Origin: Campylobacter lari subsp. concheus
GTDB taxonomy: Bacteria; Campylobacterota; Campylobacteria; Campylobacterales; Campylobacteraceae
Direction of reading: 5' to 3'
DNA: 64,000 nt
Assembly (NCBI RefSeq): GCF_008245025.1
Contig: NZ_CP043426.1
Location: forward strand, 62,001-126,000
This document shows positions 17,977-28,306 of this stretch, piece by piece. The first letter of the stretch is position 1, and each line of letters starts with the position of its first letter. The translations under genes were made by a program, and so were the position numbers. Below the pieces are notes generated by a model. It saw only the letters and a program-made list of their open reading frames with translations. It did no database searches and was not told where the DNA came from.

Positions 17977-18876
17977 ATGCAAGAAAATTCAAGATTACGC
18001 ATAGCTATACAAAAATCAGGTCGTTTAAGTAAAGATTCTATCGCCTTACTTGAGTCTATAGGTGTAAAACTTCGCATACACGATCAAAGCTTGATTGCTT
18101 TTTCTACAAATTTACCTATTGATCTACTTAGAGTAAGAGATGATGATATACCAGGATTAATTTTTGATGGAGTAGTAGATCTTGGTATAGTTGGTGAAAA
18201 TGTTTTAGAAGAAAATGAACTAGAAAGAAAATCAAAAAACGAAAATGCAGATTTTATTATGCTTAAAAAACTTGATTTTGGTGGGTGCCGTTTGTCTTTA
18301 GCATTGCCAGAAAATAGCGAGTATAAAGGTGTAGAAAGTTTTAAAAATTTACGCATAGCAACTTCTTATCCACAGCTTTTAAAGCGTTTTATGGAAGAAA
18401 ATAATATCCCTTATAAAACTTGTATGTTAACAGGCTCAGTTGAAGTAGCACCAAGTGCAAATTTAGCTGATGGAATTTGTGATTTAGTTTCAAGTGGCGC
18501 TACTTTAAAAGCAAATGGGCTTAAAGAAGTTATGGTAATTTATAAGTCAAAAGCTTGCATAATTCAAAGAAAAGAAAGTTTAGCTTCGCATAAACAAGAA
18601 TTAATCGATAAATTACTTATTAGGATTAATGGAGTTATGCAAGCAAGAGAGTCAAAATACATCATGTTGCATGCTCCTATTGAAAAGCTAGAAAAAATTA
18701 CAGCCTTGTTGCCAGGTGTTGAAAAACCTACGATTTTACCTTTAGAAAATGATAAAGCTAGAGTAGCGCTACATATGGTAAGTCAAGAAAATTTATTTTG
18801 GGAAACTATGGAAGCTTTGAAAAAAGAAGGTGCAAGTGCGATTTTAGTTTTACCTATTGAAAAAATGCTCTCTTAA
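17977..18876 (+). CDS. hisG: ATP phosphoribosyltransferase (long form)
   Basis: 299 residues. It catalyses the first, feedback-inhibited step of histidine synthesis, joining ATP and PRPP. This is the long form: a catalytic bilobal part with [12 protein letters not shown] at the N-terminus and [14 protein letters not shown] for PRPP binding. A C-terminal regulatory domain (about residues 225-299) binds histidine. As a long HisG it needs no HisZ. It is first in a seven-gene his operon, with a likely promoter (TACTATTAAT at 17941-17950) and AAAGGA at 17966-17971. Confidence 0.95.
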   Translation: MQENSRLRIAIQKSGRLSKDSIALLESIGVKLRIHDQSLIAFSTNLPIDLLRVRDDDIPGLIFDGVVDLGIVGENVLEENELERKSKNENADFIMLKKLDFGGCRLSLALPENSEYKGVESFKNLRIATSYPQLLKRFMEENNIPYKTCMLTGSVEVAPSANLADGICDLVSSGATLKANGLKEVMVIYKSKACIIQRKESLASHKQELIDKLLIRINGVMQARESKYIMLHAPIEKLEKITALLPGVEKPTILPLENDKARVALHMVSQENLFWETMEALKKEGASAILVLPIEKMLS

Positions 18877-18885
18877 AGGATAAAA

Positions 18886-20166
18886 ATGCAAATACTTGAT
18901 TTTGAAAAATTAAACCAAAGCGAACAAGAATTAGCGCTCAAGCGTCCTGCTATAAGTGCTAATGCAGGGGTTAAAACTATAGTAGAACAAATCATTGAAG
19001 ATGTCAAAACAAATGGTGATGAAGCTTTAAAACAAATGGCTGTAAAATTTGATAAAGTAGAGTTAAATTCCATCAAACTAAGCGATGATGAACTTAATAA
19101 TTTAGCAGAGCAAATTGATGATGAGTTAAAACAAGCTATTAAAATAGCTTATGAAAATATCTATAAATTCCACAAAGCCCAAGAAAGTAAAATCATAGAG
19201 GTTCAAACCTTTGAAGGAGTAACTTGTAAGGTGTTAACAAGAGCCATTGAAAAAGTAGGACTTTATATACCAGGAGGCTTAGCACCGCTTTTTTCAACCG
19301 CACTTATGCTAGCTATACCAGCTAAAATTGCAAAATGTAAATTCATAGCCTTAGCTTCCCCTGCGCCATTACATCCTGCCATTGCTTTTGTAGCAAAACT
19401 TTGCAAAGTTGATGCAGTGTATCAAATAGGTGGAGCAGGAGCTATAGCAGCACTTGCTTATGGAACGCAAAGTGTGCAAAAAGTAGATAAAATTTTTGGC
19501 CCAGGAAATGCCTTTGTAACTGAAGCTAAAAAGCAAGTTAACAATCATGGAGCAGCTATTGATATGCAAGCAGGTCCTTCTGAGGTGTTAGTTTTAGCAG
19601 ATGAGTTTGCTAATGCTAGATTTATAGCTTCGGATTTACTTTCACAAGCTGAGCATGGAGCAGATTCTCAAGCGATTTTAGTTTGCACAAGTGAAAAATT
19701 AGCCAAAGAAGTAAATAGTGAAGTTGCTTTACAGCTTGAAAAGCTCTCGCGTAAAGAAATTGCTTCCAAATCTTTAGCGCACTCTAAAATCATTCTTGCA
19801 AGAGATATAAAACATGCTATAAGCATTTCAAATGACTATGCACCCGAGCATTTGATCATTCATACACAAAATCCATCTAGTTTGCTTGATGATATTATGC
19901 ATGCAGGTTCAGTATTTTTAGGTGAGTATTCTCCAGAATCCATGGGAGATTATGCAAGTGGAACAAATCATGTATTGCCAACTTATGGTTTTACTAAGTC
20001 TTATTCTTCGTTAGGACTTGCTGATTTTATGAAAAGAATGACTGTGCAAGAACTTAGCAAAGAAGGCTTTAAAAAGCTTGGGCCTGTAGTGGAAATTTTA
20101 GCAGCTGCCGAAGGGCTTGATGGGCATAAAAATGCCGTGAGTTTAAGATTAGAAAGTCTAAAATGA
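18886..20166 (+). CDS. hisD: Histidinol dehydrogenase
   Basis: 426 residues. This zinc enzyme carries out the last two oxidations from L-histidinol to L-histidine with NAD. Conserved pieces include [64 protein letters not shown] and the catalytic YAPEHLIIH. The stop overlaps the hisB start by four bases. AAAGGA at 18875-18880 precedes the ATG. Confidence 0.96.
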   Translation: MQILDFEKLNQSEQELALKRPAISANAGVKTIVEQIIEDVKTNGDEALKQMAVKFDKVELNSIKLSDDELNNLAEQIDDELKQAIKIAYENIYKFHKAQESKIIEVQTFEGVTCKVLTRAIEKVGLYIPGGLAPLFSTALMLAIPAKIAKCKFIALASPAPLHPAIAFVAKLCKVDAVYQIGGAGAIAALAYGTQSVQKVDKIFGPGNAFVTEAKKQVNNHGAAIDMQAGPSEVLVLADEFANARFIASDLLSQAEHGADSQAILVCTSEKLAKEVNSEVALQLEKLSRKEIASKSLAHSKIILARDIKHAISISNDYAPEHLIIHTQNPSSLLDDIMHAGSVFLGEYSPESMGDYASGTNHVLPTYGFTKSYSSLGLADFMKRMTVQELSKEGFKKLGPVVEILAAAEGLDGHKNAVSLRLESLK

Positions 20167-21230
20167 GTGCAAAAATTTTATTTATCGATAGAGATGGTAC
20201 ACTCATTGATGAGCCAAAAGATGATTTTCAAATCGATTCTTTAGAAAAACTTGAATTTGAAAAAGGTGCTATCAATGCACTTTTAAAGTTAAAAAATTTT
20301 GGTTTTAAATTTGTTATGGTGAGTAATCAAGATGGTTTAGGTACAAATTCTTTTCCTAGGGAAAATTTTGACAAGGCTCATGAAAAAATGCTAAGTGTTT
20401 TTCAAAGTTGTGGCATAGAATTTGAAGATATTTTTATATGCCCGCATTTTGAGTATGAAAATTGTGCTTGTAGAAAGCCAAAAACTGCCATGCTTGAAAA
20501 CTATATCAAAAACAAACTTTATGATAAAAATAAAAGCTTTGTCATAGGCGATAGAGACAGTGATATGCTTTTGGCGCAAAATCTTGAAATTCAAGGTTTA
20601 AAATATGATAAAAACGACTTTAGCTGGGAACAAATCGTTGATTTTATTTTACAAAACTACCGCAGTACTTGTATAGAGCGTAACACCAAAGAAACCCAAA
20701 TTCAAGTTAAAATAGCTTTTAATGAAAAAGCAAAAGCTGATATAAAAACAAATATCGCATTTTTTGATCATATGTTAGAGCAAATTGCTACGCATGCAAA
20801 TATATCTTTAGAGATAAAATGCAAAGGGGATTTAGAAGTTGATGAACATCACAGTGTAGAAGATGTTGCACTTGCTTTGGGTGAGGCTATTAAAAATGCA
20901 CTAGATCAAAAAATAGGCATTGCAAGATATGGATTTGTTTTGCCTATGGATGAGTGCTTGGCAAGTTGTGCGATTGACTTTTGTAATAGGCCACATTTAG
21001 TTTATAAGGCTAAATTTAAAAAAGAAAAGCTTGGAGAACTTAGTACAGAAATGATAGAGCATTTTTTCTACTCACTAAGTTATGCTATGGGTGCGAGTTT
21101 GCATTTAAAAGTTAAAGGCAAAAACGATCATCACAAAGCTGAAGGACTTTTTAAAGCTTTTGCAAGAGCTTTAAAAATGGCTATTAAAATAGAAAATGAA
21201 AATCTAGCAAGCTCTAAAGGAGTGATATGA
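20163..21230 (+). CDS. hisB: Bifunctional histidinol-phosphatase / imidazoleglycerol-phosphate dehydratase
   Basis: 355 residues, a fusion of two enzymes. Residues 1-165 form a HAD phosphatase with the nucleophile motif [10 protein letters not shown], zinc-site cysteines and histidine in [15 protein letters not shown], and GDRDSDM. Residues about 167-355 are the dehydratase with duplicated metal-binding motifs ([29 protein letters not shown], then [14 protein letters not shown] and [13 protein letters not shown]). It covers steps six and eight of the pathway. It overlaps hisD by four bases and hisH by four. Confidence 0.96.
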   Translation: MSAKILFIDRDGTLIDEPKDDFQIDSLEKLEFEKGAINALLKLKNFGFKFVMVSNQDGLGTNSFPRENFDKAHEKMLSVFQSCGIEFEDIFICPHFEYENCACRKPKTAMLENYIKNKLYDKNKSFVIGDRDSDMLLAQNLEIQGLKYDKNDFSWEQIVDFILQNYRSTCIERNTKETQIQVKIAFNEKAKADIKTNIAFFDHMLEQIATHANISLEIKCKGDLEVDEHHSVEDVALALGEAIKNALDQKIGIARYGFVLPMDECLASCAIDFCNRPHLVYKAKFKKEKLGELSTEMIEHFFYSLSYAMGASLHLKVKGKNDHHKAEGLFKAFARALKMAIKIENENLASSKGVI

Positions 21231-21808
21231 AACTAGCTATTATAGATACAGGTTGTGCGAATTTGGCTTCTCTTGCTTTTGCAATTGAGCGTTTAGGACA
21301 AAAAAGTATTATTACACATGATTTAAAAGAACTTTCACAAGCAGATAAGCTTTTGCTTCCTGGTGTTGGCACAGCAGCTAAAGCAATGGCTAATCTAAAA
21401 GCACTCAATTTAGAAAATTTTATTCAAACTACCACAAAGCCACTTTTAGGCATTTGTCTTGGTATGCAAATTTTGGGTAAATTTTCAGAAGAATTACACC
21501 AAAAAACACTCGGTATTATGCCTTTTGAGACACAAAAATTCCAAGAAAAAGCAAATTTTACTTTCCCGCATATGGGGTGGAATCAAGTCTTTAGTTCACA
21601 TGAGCTTTTTAAAGGCTTGGATGGAGCTTATTTTTATTTTGTGCATAGTTATTGTGTGAGTTTAAATGAATACACCATTGCAGAGTGCGAGTACTCTACT
21701 AAATTTAGCGCAAGTTTAAATAAAGACAATTTTTATGGTGTGCAGTTTCACCCTGAAAGAAGTGGCGAAGCTGGCGAGGTATTATTAAAAAATTTCATAA
21801 ATATGTAG
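21227..21808 (+). CDS. hisH: Imidazole glycerol phosphate synthase, glutaminase subunit
   Basis: 193 residues, class I glutamine amidotransferase. It supplies ammonia to HisF. Catalytic Cys is in [12 protein letters not shown] and the His/Glu pair is in [25 protein letters not shown] is the oxyanion-strand region. hisH overlaps hisB and is seven bases before hisA. Confidence 0.95.
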   Translation: MKLAIIDTGCANLASLAFAIERLGQKSIITHDLKELSQADKLLLPGVGTAAKAMANLKALNLENFIQTTTKPLLGICLGMQILGKFSEELHQKTLGIMPFETQKFQEKANFTFPHMGWNQVFSSHELFKGLDGAYFYFVHSYCVSLNEYTIAECEYSTKFSASLNKDNFYGVQFHPERSGEAGEVLLKNFINM

Positions 21809-21814
21809 GTAAAA

Positions 21815-22549
21815 ATGCAAACTCAAATCATCCCAGCATTGGACTTAATAGATGGCAAAGTAGTAAGGCTTTATAAAGGAGATTATGCTAAAAAACAAGA
21901 ATACAGCTTTGATCCTTTAGCTAAATTTCAAGAGTATGAAGCGCAAGGTATATCGTGGCTTCATTTGGTAGATTTAAGTGGTGCAAAAGATCCTAGTAAA
22001 AGACAGCTTAAACTCATAGAAAATCTAGCTTCTAAAATCAAAGTAAATCTACAAGTAGGCGGAGGAATTCGCACTAAAGATGAGATTAAGGCTTTATTTG
22101 ATAGTGGTGTTAAGCGTGTAGTTATAGGTTCTTTAGCGGTTAAAAATAAAATTTTCACACAAGAGCTTTTGCGTGAATTTGGTGTAGAAAATATAGTCTT
22201 AGCGCTTGATAGTATTTGTATTAAAGATGAGTTCTTTGTAGCTATTGATGCATGGAGTAAAACAAGCGATGAAAAATTATTTGAGCTTTTAAAATTTTAC
22301 AAAAATGTAAAGCATATTTTATGTACAGACATTTCTAAAGATGGCACGATGAGTGGGGCAAATATTACTTTATATAAAGCTTTGTATGAAAAATTTCCAC
22401 ATTTACAAACACAAGCAAGTGGTGGCGTAGCAAGCTTGGAGGATTTCAAAAAGCTAAATGGTATAGTAAGCGGTATTATTGTAGGTAAGGCCTTGCTTGA
22501 TGGAGAATTTAGTATAAAGGAGGCCAGAGAATGCTTACAAAACGCATAA
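21815..22549 (+). CDS. hisA: ProFAR isomerase HisA
   Basis: 244 residues, a TIM barrel that isomerises the N1-(5-phosphoribosyl)-formimino intermediate. The N-terminal [20 protein letters not shown] carries the catalytic Asp. [13 protein letters not shown] and the second phosphate-binding motif [11 protein letters not shown] show the half-barrel repeat shared with HisF. It overlaps hisF by 19 bases; the hisF Shine-Dalgarno (AAAGGAGG at 22516-22523) lies inside hisA. Confidence 0.95.
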   Translation: MQTQIIPALDLIDGKVVRLYKGDYAKKQEYSFDPLAKFQEYEAQGISWLHLVDLSGAKDPSKRQLKLIENLASKIKVNLQVGGGIRTKDEIKALFDSGVKRVVIGSLAVKNKIFTQELLREFGVENIVLALDSICIKDEFFVAIDAWSKTSDEKLFELLKFYKNVKHILCTDISKDGTMSGANITLYKALYEKFPHLQTQASGGVASLEDFKKLNGIVSGIIVGKALLDGEFSIKEARECLQNA

Positions 22550-23298
22550 TTGCATGTTTAGATGTAAAAGATGGTAGAGTAGTTAAAGGTGTACAGTTTA
22601 AAAATCATGAAGACATGGGAGATGTGATAGAGCTTGCTAAATTTTACTCACAAAATGGCATTGATGAGCTAGTATTTTATGATATAACTGCTTCAGCTAA
22701 AAATGAGCGTATTAATAGAACTTGGGTAAGCAAAGTAGCACAAAATATTTCCATACCATTTTGCGTTGCAGGAGGTATAAAAAGCGAAGATGATGCGAAA
22801 GAACTTTTAGCAAGTGGTGCTGATAAGATTTCTATTAATTCCCCTGCTTTAAATGATCCTGATTTAATTTCACGACTCGCAAAAAGCTTTGGTGTGCAAT
22901 GCGTAGTTGTAGGTATAGACACCTTTAAAGATGAAAATGGTGATCTTTTGGTATATAAATACACTGGAGATGAGGGTAAATCACATCACAGTGGTAAAAA
23001 AACACTAGAATGGGTAAAGCAAGTATGTGAGCTTGGAGCTGGTGAAATCGTGCTAAATATGATGAATCAAGATGGTATGAGAAAGGGTTATGATTTAGAT
23101 CAACTTGCTAAAGTTAGACAAATTTGTCCTGTGCCTTTAGTGGCAAGTGGTGGCGCAGGGGCTAAAGAGCATTTTCTAGATGCTTTTAAGCTTGGTGTTG
23201 ATGGAGCTTTAGCAGCTTCAATTTTTCATAAAAAACTTATAGATATTAAAGAATTAAAACTATTTTTAAAAGATCAAGGTATACAAATTCGCATTTAA
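22531..23298 (+). CDS. hisF: Imidazole glycerol phosphate synthase, cyclase subunit
   Basis: 255 residues, TIM barrel partner of HisH. It makes imidazole glycerol phosphate and releases [24 protein letters not shown] holds the catalytic Asp; [34 protein letters not shown] and [14 protein letters not shown] are family motifs. It starts within the 3' end of hisA. Confidence 0.96.
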   Translation: MLTKRIIACLDVKDGRVVKGVQFKNHEDMGDVIELAKFYSQNGIDELVFYDITASAKNERINRTWVSKVAQNISIPFCVAGGIKSEDDAKELLASGADKISINSPALNDPDLISRLAKSFGVQCVVVGIDTFKDENGDLLVYKYTGDEGKSHHSGKKTLEWVKQVCELGAGEIVLNMMNQDGMRKGYDLDQLAKVRQICPVPLVASGGAGAKEHFLDAFKLGVDGALAASIFHKKLIDIKELKLFLKDQGIQIRI

Positions 23299-23311
23299 AA
23301 AAGGAAAAACT

Positions 23312-23938
23312 ATGAAGATAAATGAAGAAGAATTTATAAAAAGCATAAATTGGCAAAAAATAAATAATCTCATTCCCGTGATCATTCAAGATTATCGTTC
23401 TTGTGAGGTTTTAATGCAAGGTTTTATGAATGAACAAGCTCTAAGAGAAAGTTTTAAACACAAAAAGGTTGTTTTTTACTCAAGAACTAAAGAGCGTTTG
23501 TGGATGAAGGGTGAGCAGAGTGGGAATTTTTTACATATTATAGATATGGGACTTGATTGCGATAGAGATTGTATTTTAATCCTTGTAAGAGCACAAGGTG
23601 CTACTTGTCATACAGGTGATATTTCTTGTTTTGAAACGCTCTCTAAAAAGGCTGATTTTGTATTTTTATCGCGTCTTGAAAAGCTTATTAACTCACGTAA
23701 AAGCTCTTGTGTAAATTCTTCTTATACAGCTGAACTCTTTTCCAAAGGCACTAAACGCATAGCGCAAAAAGTAGGTGAAGAAGGCGTTGAAACGGCTTTA
23801 GCTGCCACTGTTAAAGATAAAGAAGAACTTATAAATGAAGCGGCTGATTTGCTTTATCATTTAGATGTTTTATTAGCTGATGCGGATTTGAGTTTAAATG
23901 ATGTGATTGCAAAATTAAAAGAAAGAAATAAAAGTTAA
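23312..23938 (+). CDS. hisI: Bifunctional phosphoribosyl-AMP cyclohydrolase / phosphoribosyl-ATP pyrophosphatase
   Basis: 208 residues, often called hisIE. The N-terminal cyclohydrolase (about 1-115) has QDYRSCEVLMQGFMNEQAL, FYSRTKERLWMKGEQSGNF and the metal-binding DCDRDCILILVRAQGATCHTG. The C-terminal pyrophosphatase (about 120-208) has KVGEEGVETALAA and ELINEAADLLYHLDVLL. It is the last gene of the operon; hisC is absent and must lie elsewhere. Its stop codon is inside the left copy of the inverted repeat flanking flgE. Confidence 0.96.
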   Translation: MKINEEEFIKSINWQKINNLIPVIIQDYRSCEVLMQGFMNEQALRESFKHKKVVFYSRTKERLWMKGEQSGNFLHIIDMGLDCDRDCILILVRAQGATCHTGDISCFETLSKKADFVFLSRLEKLINSRKSSCVNSSYTAELFSKGTKRIAQKVGEEGVETALAATVKDKEELINEAADLLYHLDVLLADADLSLNDVIAKLKERNKS

Positions 23939-24019
23939 GCGTGATTTCTCACGCTTAATTAAGCAATATTTTTGAAAAGATTCATTAGCTATATCGAGTA
24001 ATTCTAAAAAAACTTTACA
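23932..24019 (+). repeat. Left copy of an 88-nt inverted repeat flanking flgE
   Basis: This segment matches the reverse complement of 26888-26975 without gaps. The first 53 positions (23932-23984) are identical and the whole 88 nt has 10 mismatches by hand alignment. It starts in the last codons of hisI and contains its own 10-bp hairpin, TTAAGCGTGA (23935-23944) with TCACGCTTAA (23949-23958), which probably terminates his transcription. A partial third copy of the AAGCAATATTTTT portion occurs in direct orientation just before flgE, near 24136-24151. Confidence 0.9.
23935..23965. terminator. Hairpin terminator after hisI
   Basis: A perfect 10-bp stem, TTAAGCGTGA / TCACGCTTAA, with a 4-nt loop, overlaps the hisI stop. 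The T run after it is short, so termination strength is uncertain. An identical hairpin ends the MFS gene on the other side of flgE. Confidence 0.6.
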
Positions 24020-24077
24020 TTTTTAAAACTAATATTTGGCTTATTTTCTACTTTTTTAATTTCATTTTATCTAAATT

Positions 24078-24096
24078 TTGGAACACTTATTGCTTT
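24078..24096 (+). promoter_or_regulatory. Sigma-54 promoter for flgE
   Basis: TTGGAACACTTATTGCTTT has the invariant GG at 24080-24081 and GC at 24092-24093 with exactly 10 bases between, the -24/-12 arrangement of RpoN promoters. It lies about 66 bases before the flgE ATG. In campylobacters the hook genes are RpoN-dependent and controlled by FlgSR, so this fits the gene. Confidence 0.85.
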
Positions 24097-24161
24097 ATCT
24101 TTGCTAAGCAATAGAATATTGTGAGATATTCACAAAGCAATATTTTTTAAAGGATTTAATT

Positions 24162-26615
24162 ATGATGAGATCTCTTTGGGCTGGAGTTTCAGGACTTCAA
24201 GCACACCAATACGCAATGGATGTAGAAGGTAACAACATAGCCAATGTTAATACATTTGGTTTTAAATATTCTCGTGCAGATTTCTCAACTCTTATGAGTC
24301 AAACTTCTAAGATAGCTACAGCTCCAGATGGCAATCTAGGTGGTAAAAATCCTATGCAAGTAGGGCTTGGTGCAGGTGTGAATTCTACTACCAGAATTCA
24401 TTCTCAAGGTAATATCCAAACCACAGATAAAAACACCGATATGGCTATTAATGGAGATGGATTTTTTATCGTTTCAAATGATGGTGGCACTACTCAGTAT
24501 TATACTCGTGCAGGGGACTTTAAAACAGATGCAGTAGGAAATTTCGTAGATAATAATGGTTATACTGTTCAAGGTTGGAATTATAACCAAGAAACAGGTC
24601 AGATTGACTCATCAACTTCAGTGGGTGATATAGTGATACCACCAGGTATGAGTATGCCTGCTAGACCAAGTACTTCTGTAAGTCTTACAGCAAATTTAGA
24701 TAGTGGTAATACTCTAGGTATGAATGCTTCTGCTAAGCGTCCTATCTATGCGCTTGATTCTACTCATGGTAGAAGAGATGATACTGGTACGGTTATAGAT
24801 GAAAATGATACTGGCCATACTGAGTTTTATACGACTTCAAAAACCGGAGCTCAAGTTACTGAAAAAGGTGTGGATATGGGCGTAGTGTTTAATGCTCAAG
24901 GTGAGGGCTTAAACCTGCGCGATGGTCAAGGAATATGGGTAAGTTATGCTGATGCTAAGTGGACTAGCGAGCGAGCCTTTGCAAATCCTGATTTACCAAC
25001 TAATATTACTGATGCTACAATAGGAAGTCAATATACATTTTGGGGTTATACTAATGCAGATGGCACACAAGTCCCAGCGGTATTGGACATTACTATTAAT
25101 GGAGTAAATATTCGAGCAGAAGGTGTAGGCAAAGAAACTTTTTTAAATGCTATTAATGCTAAAACAGCTGAAACAGGTGTGGTAGCATCCATAGTAGATG
25201 GGAGATTTACTTTAACTAATGATAATAGTACAGGTACTACTGCAAAATCAAAAAATATTAATTTTACCATAAATGCAGCTGCTAATACAGCGGGACAAAA
25301 TTTTACAGTTCGACAAGGAGCACACGGTCAAGGATATCAGGATGTACCTGCTTTTGGTGCTAATATAACAGGTGGTGCAGGTAGAGATGGAAGAGCTGTA
25401 AGTGTCATCACAGCACATGAATATATTTATAGTTCTAATAATGTAGATATAGGAGCCAACCCTAATCCAAATGCACAAACTGCTCAAGATGCAAATATGC
25501 CTCAACCAACAGGACAGAGATTTTTTCATACCACAGAGGATTTAAGAGAACTTTTGCAAAGAGATGCAAGATGGGGCGTGGACTATGATGGTGATGGTGT
25601 TTTAGAAAACTGGGGTACTGTTGGTAATCCAGCGGGAGCTCCTGGACAAGCAGATGCTAATGCTGGGGTAGAAGTAGTAGTAGAGAGTGATGGTAGATTT
25701 AAAATCACTAACCCTAAAGTAAATGATGCCAAAGATATGACTTTTAAGGTTACAGGTTATTCTAATGAAGCTAATAAAATAGCAACTAATGATAAATTTA
25801 CAGCCATGTTTAGCGCTTTGGATGGAAATTTCAATGCAGGAAATAATGAAAAATACTCTCAAGATATGTATCTTTCAGCACATACTGCTAGTATAGAGAT
25901 TTTTGATTCATTAGGTACTAGACATGAATTAACTGTGCAATTTACCAAACAAACCAAAACAGCAGATGGTGGAGCTGAGTGGTCTATCATCATATCAGTA
26001 CCTGAGCCTGCAGAGATTAATTTTAGTGGAGATGGTGCACCAGGAAATATAGTAGTGGGGAATTTAAGATTTGGTAATGATGGATCGCTTCAAAGCTATA
26101 CACCTAATGTTTTAAATTTCACAGGAAATAATGGTTCAAAACCTGATCAAGTTATAAAACTTGATTTTGGTACTACTGGAGCATTTGATGGCTTAACAAG
26201 TTATGATAAAGACTCAGCTACAACCAAACAAGAAACAGACGGTTATACCGGAGGTAATCTAAAACCAGATGCATTAAGAACTGATGAGAATGGTTATATC
26301 TATGGAGAATTTACAAATGGTAAAACTCTAGCTTTAGCTAAGGTTGCTCTAGCTACTTTCCCAAATAACATGGGTCTTGAAGAAATGGGTAATAACCTTT
26401 ATAAAGCTACTGCAAACTCAGGAACAGCAACTATAGGTCATGCTGGTGAAGGTGGTAGAGGTGGCTTAAAAGGATCAGCTATAGAAATGTCAAATGTGGA
26501 TTTAAGCCGTGCATTAACTGAACTTATCGTAATCCAAAGGGGTTATCAAGCAAACTCAAAAACGATTACAACAAGCGATCAGCTTTTAAACACTTTACTT
26601 CAATTAAAACAATAA
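24162..26615 (+). CDS. flgE: Flagellar hook protein FlgE
   Basis: 817 residues, the long campylobacter form (E. coli FlgE is about 400). It polymerises into the hook joining rod and filament. The N-terminal rod-like motif [20 protein letters not shown] with [12 protein letters not shown] and the C-terminal [20 protein letters not shown] with [10 protein letters not shown] form the coiled-coil D0/D1 domains. The long middle (about 150-650) is the variable surface-exposed region, rich in Gly, Asn, Thr and Asp. It is exported by the flagellar type III system. Its RpoN promoter is upstream, and the gene is enclosed by 88-nt inverted repeats. A second ATG three bases on is an equally possible start. 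Confidence 0.95.
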   Translation: MMRSLWAGVSGLQAHQYAMDVEGNNIANVNTFGFKYSRADFSTLMSQTSKIATAPDGNLGGKNPMQVGLGAGVNSTTRIHSQGNIQTTDKNTDMAINGDGFFIVSNDGGTTQYYTRAGDFKTDAVGNFVDNNGYTVQGWNYNQETGQIDSSTSVGDIVIPPGMSMPARPSTSVSLTANLDSGNTLGMNASAKRPIYALDSTHGRRDDTGTVIDENDTGHTEFYTTSKTGAQVTEKGVDMGVVFNAQGEGLNLRDGQGIWVSYADAKWTSERAFANPDLPTNITDATIGSQYTFWGYTNADGTQVPAVLDITINGVNIRAEGVGKETFLNAINAKTAETGVVASIVDGRFTLTNDNSTGTTAKSKNINFTINAAANTAGQNFTVRQGAHGQGYQDVPAFGANITGGAGRDGRAVSVITAHEYIYSSNNVDIGANPNPNAQTAQDANMPQPTGQRFFHTTEDLRELLQRDARWGVDYDGDGVLENWGTVGNPAGAPGQADANAGVEVVVESDGRFKITNPKVNDAKDMTFKVTGYSNEANKIATNDKFTAMFSALDGNFNAGNNEKYSQDMYLSAHTASIEIFDSLGTRHELTVQFTKQTKTADGGAEWSIIISVPEPAEINFSGDGAPGNIVVGNLRFGNDGSLQSYTPNVLNFTGNNGSKPDQVIKLDFGTTGAFDGLTSYDKDSATTKQETDGYTGGNLKPDALRTDENGYIYGEFTNGKTLALAKVALATFPNNMGLEEMGNNLYKATANSGTATIGHAGEGGRGGLKGSAIEMSNVDLSRALTELIVIQRGYQANSKTITTSDQLLNTLLQLKQ

Positions 26616-26948
26616 TCTTAGCCCAAGGTTGCAAAACCTTGGGATCAAGCTTTACAAGGTTATCAAGGTAGCCTTGTAATACTTGATGACCTTGAGCCTT
26701 CAATCTATTGCTAACTCACTTCTTTTTTGCCTTAAGGAGTGAGTAGCATGATTTTCATATCGACAAGTTAAAATAAAAATTTACAAAACTAATCATCTAT
26801 TAATAGTTTTAATCATTGCAAATTTAAAATATTTTGTTTTGCTATTATGATCAAAAACACTAAAATTATCAAGAAAAATATAAATATTGTAAAGTTTTTT
26901 GGAAAAGGTTCGATATAGTCAGTGAATCTTTTCAAAAATATTGCTTAA
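26616..26948. other. Non-coding interval after flgE with three hairpins
   Basis: No gene is seen in these 333 bases. In order they hold the flgE terminator-like hairpin (26622-26643), then a long imperfect hairpin at about 26644-26686. In that hairpin ATCAAG and TTACAAGG pair with CCTTGTAA and CTTGAT. A third hairpin is at 26710-26747 (GCTAACTCACTTC with GGAGTGAGTAGC). An AT-rich stretch and most of the right inverted repeat follow. The first part is noticeably richer in G and C than most intergenic DNA here, so a structured RNA is possible. Confidence 0.55.
26622..26643 (+). terminator. Hairpin after flgE
   Basis: CCCAAGGTT (26622-26630) pairs with AACCTTGGG (26635-26643) around a GCAA tetraloop of the stable GNRA type. 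It begins seven bases after the flgE stop. There is no T tract behind it, so it may stabilise the mRNA 3' end or act in concert with the hairpins that follow. Confidence 0.6.
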
Positions 26949-26975
26949 TTAAGCGTGAGAAATCACGCTTAACTT
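26888..26975 (-). repeat. Right copy of the 88-nt inverted repeat flanking flgE
   Basis: Reverse complement of 23932-24019 with 78 of 88 positions identical and an unbroken 53-nt identity at 26923-26975. The repeat encodes the last residues (LSVISHA) and stop of the minus-strand MFS gene and contains that gene's hairpin. The two copies lie 2868 bp apart and point inward around flgE. Confidence 0.9.
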
Positions 26976-28190
26976 CTTTTTAATTTTATTCAACTTTCTT
27001 TTGTTAATCAAACTCATATAAGAAATCAAAGATAAAAAAGTGCAAGCTCCTAGTATAATTGATAAAAATATAGGTGTATTAGCATTTAAAAGACTTACAA
27101 AAAAAGCCATTATTCCTGCCATAGCAAATTGTGCTGAGCCTAAAAGTGCTGAAGCACTACCTGCATTTTGTTTTGATCTTGCCATAGCTAAAGTGGTAGT
27201 ATTTGGAAGGATAAAACCCAAACTTGCTATGATAAAGCACAAAGGAATTTCAAAAGCCCAAAAACCTAGTTCAAAAGTTGCTCCTAAAATGAGTAAAAAA
27301 GTTAAAAAAGTAATCACCATAAGGGCTCTAGGCAAAACATAATAAGGTGAAAATTTAAGAACTATCCTTGCGTTTATATTGGCACATATAACAAAACTTA
27401 AAGCATGAGCCCCAAAAAGAGCTGCATATTGTTGAGGGCTGAGTTCAAAAACACGCGTAAAAACAAAAGATGAACCAGTTAAATAAGCAAAAAATCCTGC
27501 AAAAATTAAATTCCCACAAAGCAAATACACCACAAAACGACGATCTTTTAAGATTTTTTTATAACTTTTTATAACTTCTTTGTGATTAAATTTTTTACCT
27601 TGAGTGTTGAGATTGCTTTCTTTTAAAGAAAAAATAACAAGTAAAAATAAGATAAAACCCAAGATAAATAATGTCAAAAATATGCTTCGCCAAGAAAAAA
27701 ATTCTAGTAAAATTCCGCCAAAAGTAGGTGAGAGCATAGGAGCTAAAGATGTAAAAATCATCATCAAAGCATAAACTCCTGCTGCTTCTTTAAGTTCAAA
27801 AATATCATTTACTATAGCTCTTGCTACTACAACACCAACACAACCTCCTAAAGCTTCAAAAAAACGTAAAGCTATAAAAATGTGAATAGAATCTACTAAA
27901 ACACAGGCAACACTTGAAGAAATAAAAAGAAAAAGTCCTATATATAAAGGTTTTTTTCTTCCATATACATCACTTAATGGTCCATAAAAAAGCTGTCCCA
28001 AGGAAAAGGCTATAAAAAAGCTTGCAAGGGAAAGTTGAGTGTAAAAAGAATTGGTTTGGAAACTTTTTTCTACTTCATTTAAAGCAGGTAGATACATGTC
28101 GGTTGAAAGTGGTGCTATGGCAGATAAAAAACCTAATATGATAATCAGTTTGAGTTTTTCAAAACCTTTGATTTGAGTGCGTTTTTGCAT
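26949..28190 (-). CDS. MFS drug-resistance transporter, Bcr/CflA family
   Basis: 413 residues from the ATG at 28190, which has TAGGA eight bases upstream; an in-frame TTG 36 bases earlier is less likely. Twelve helices, with APLSTDMYLPALNEV at the start of helix 1 and GPLSDVYGRKKPLYIGLF in the first cytoplasmic loop, mark the Bcr/CflA type of proton-driven multidrug efflux. The substrate is unknown. The last codons are supplied by the inverted repeat shared with the hisI 3' end, so the native C-terminus may have been replaced. It is divergent from the NFU gene. Confidence 0.88.
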   Translation of the reverse strand: MQKRTQIKGFEKLKLIIILGFLSAIAPLSTDMYLPALNEVEKSFQTNSFYTQLSLASFFIAFSLGQLFYGPLSDVYGRKKPLYIGLFLFISSSVACVLVDSIHIFIALRFFEALGGCVGVVVARAIVNDIFELKEAAGVYALMMIFTSLAPMLSPTFGGILLEFFSWRSIFLTLFILGFILFLLVIFSLKESNLNTQGKKFNHKEVIKSYKKILKDRRFVVYLLCGNLIFAGFFAYLTGSSFVFTRVFELSPQQYAALFGAHALSFVICANINARIVLKFSPYYVLPRALMVITFLTFLLILGATFELGFWAFEIPLCFIIASLGFILPNTTTLAMARSKQNAGSASALLGSAQFAMAGIMAFFVSLLNANTPIFLSIILGACTFLSLISYMSLINKRKLNKIKKKLSVISHA

Positions 28191-28306
28191 AAAAAATCCT
28201 AAAATATTTTTACTATTGTATAGCAAAAAGTCTAAAATAAATAATAATTTACATTTTTTAAAGGCAAATAAGATAAAATTAAATTAAAAATGATCAAGGA
28301 AAGATT

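Noticed and set aside
25046-25862. Three minus-strand frames inside flgE
   Set aside because: They arise from the low-complexity codon pattern of the hook gene and have no family features.
28191-28226. TTG start for the Bcr-type transporter
   Set aside because: The ATG at 28190 has a correctly spaced TAGGA site and gives the usual N-terminus.
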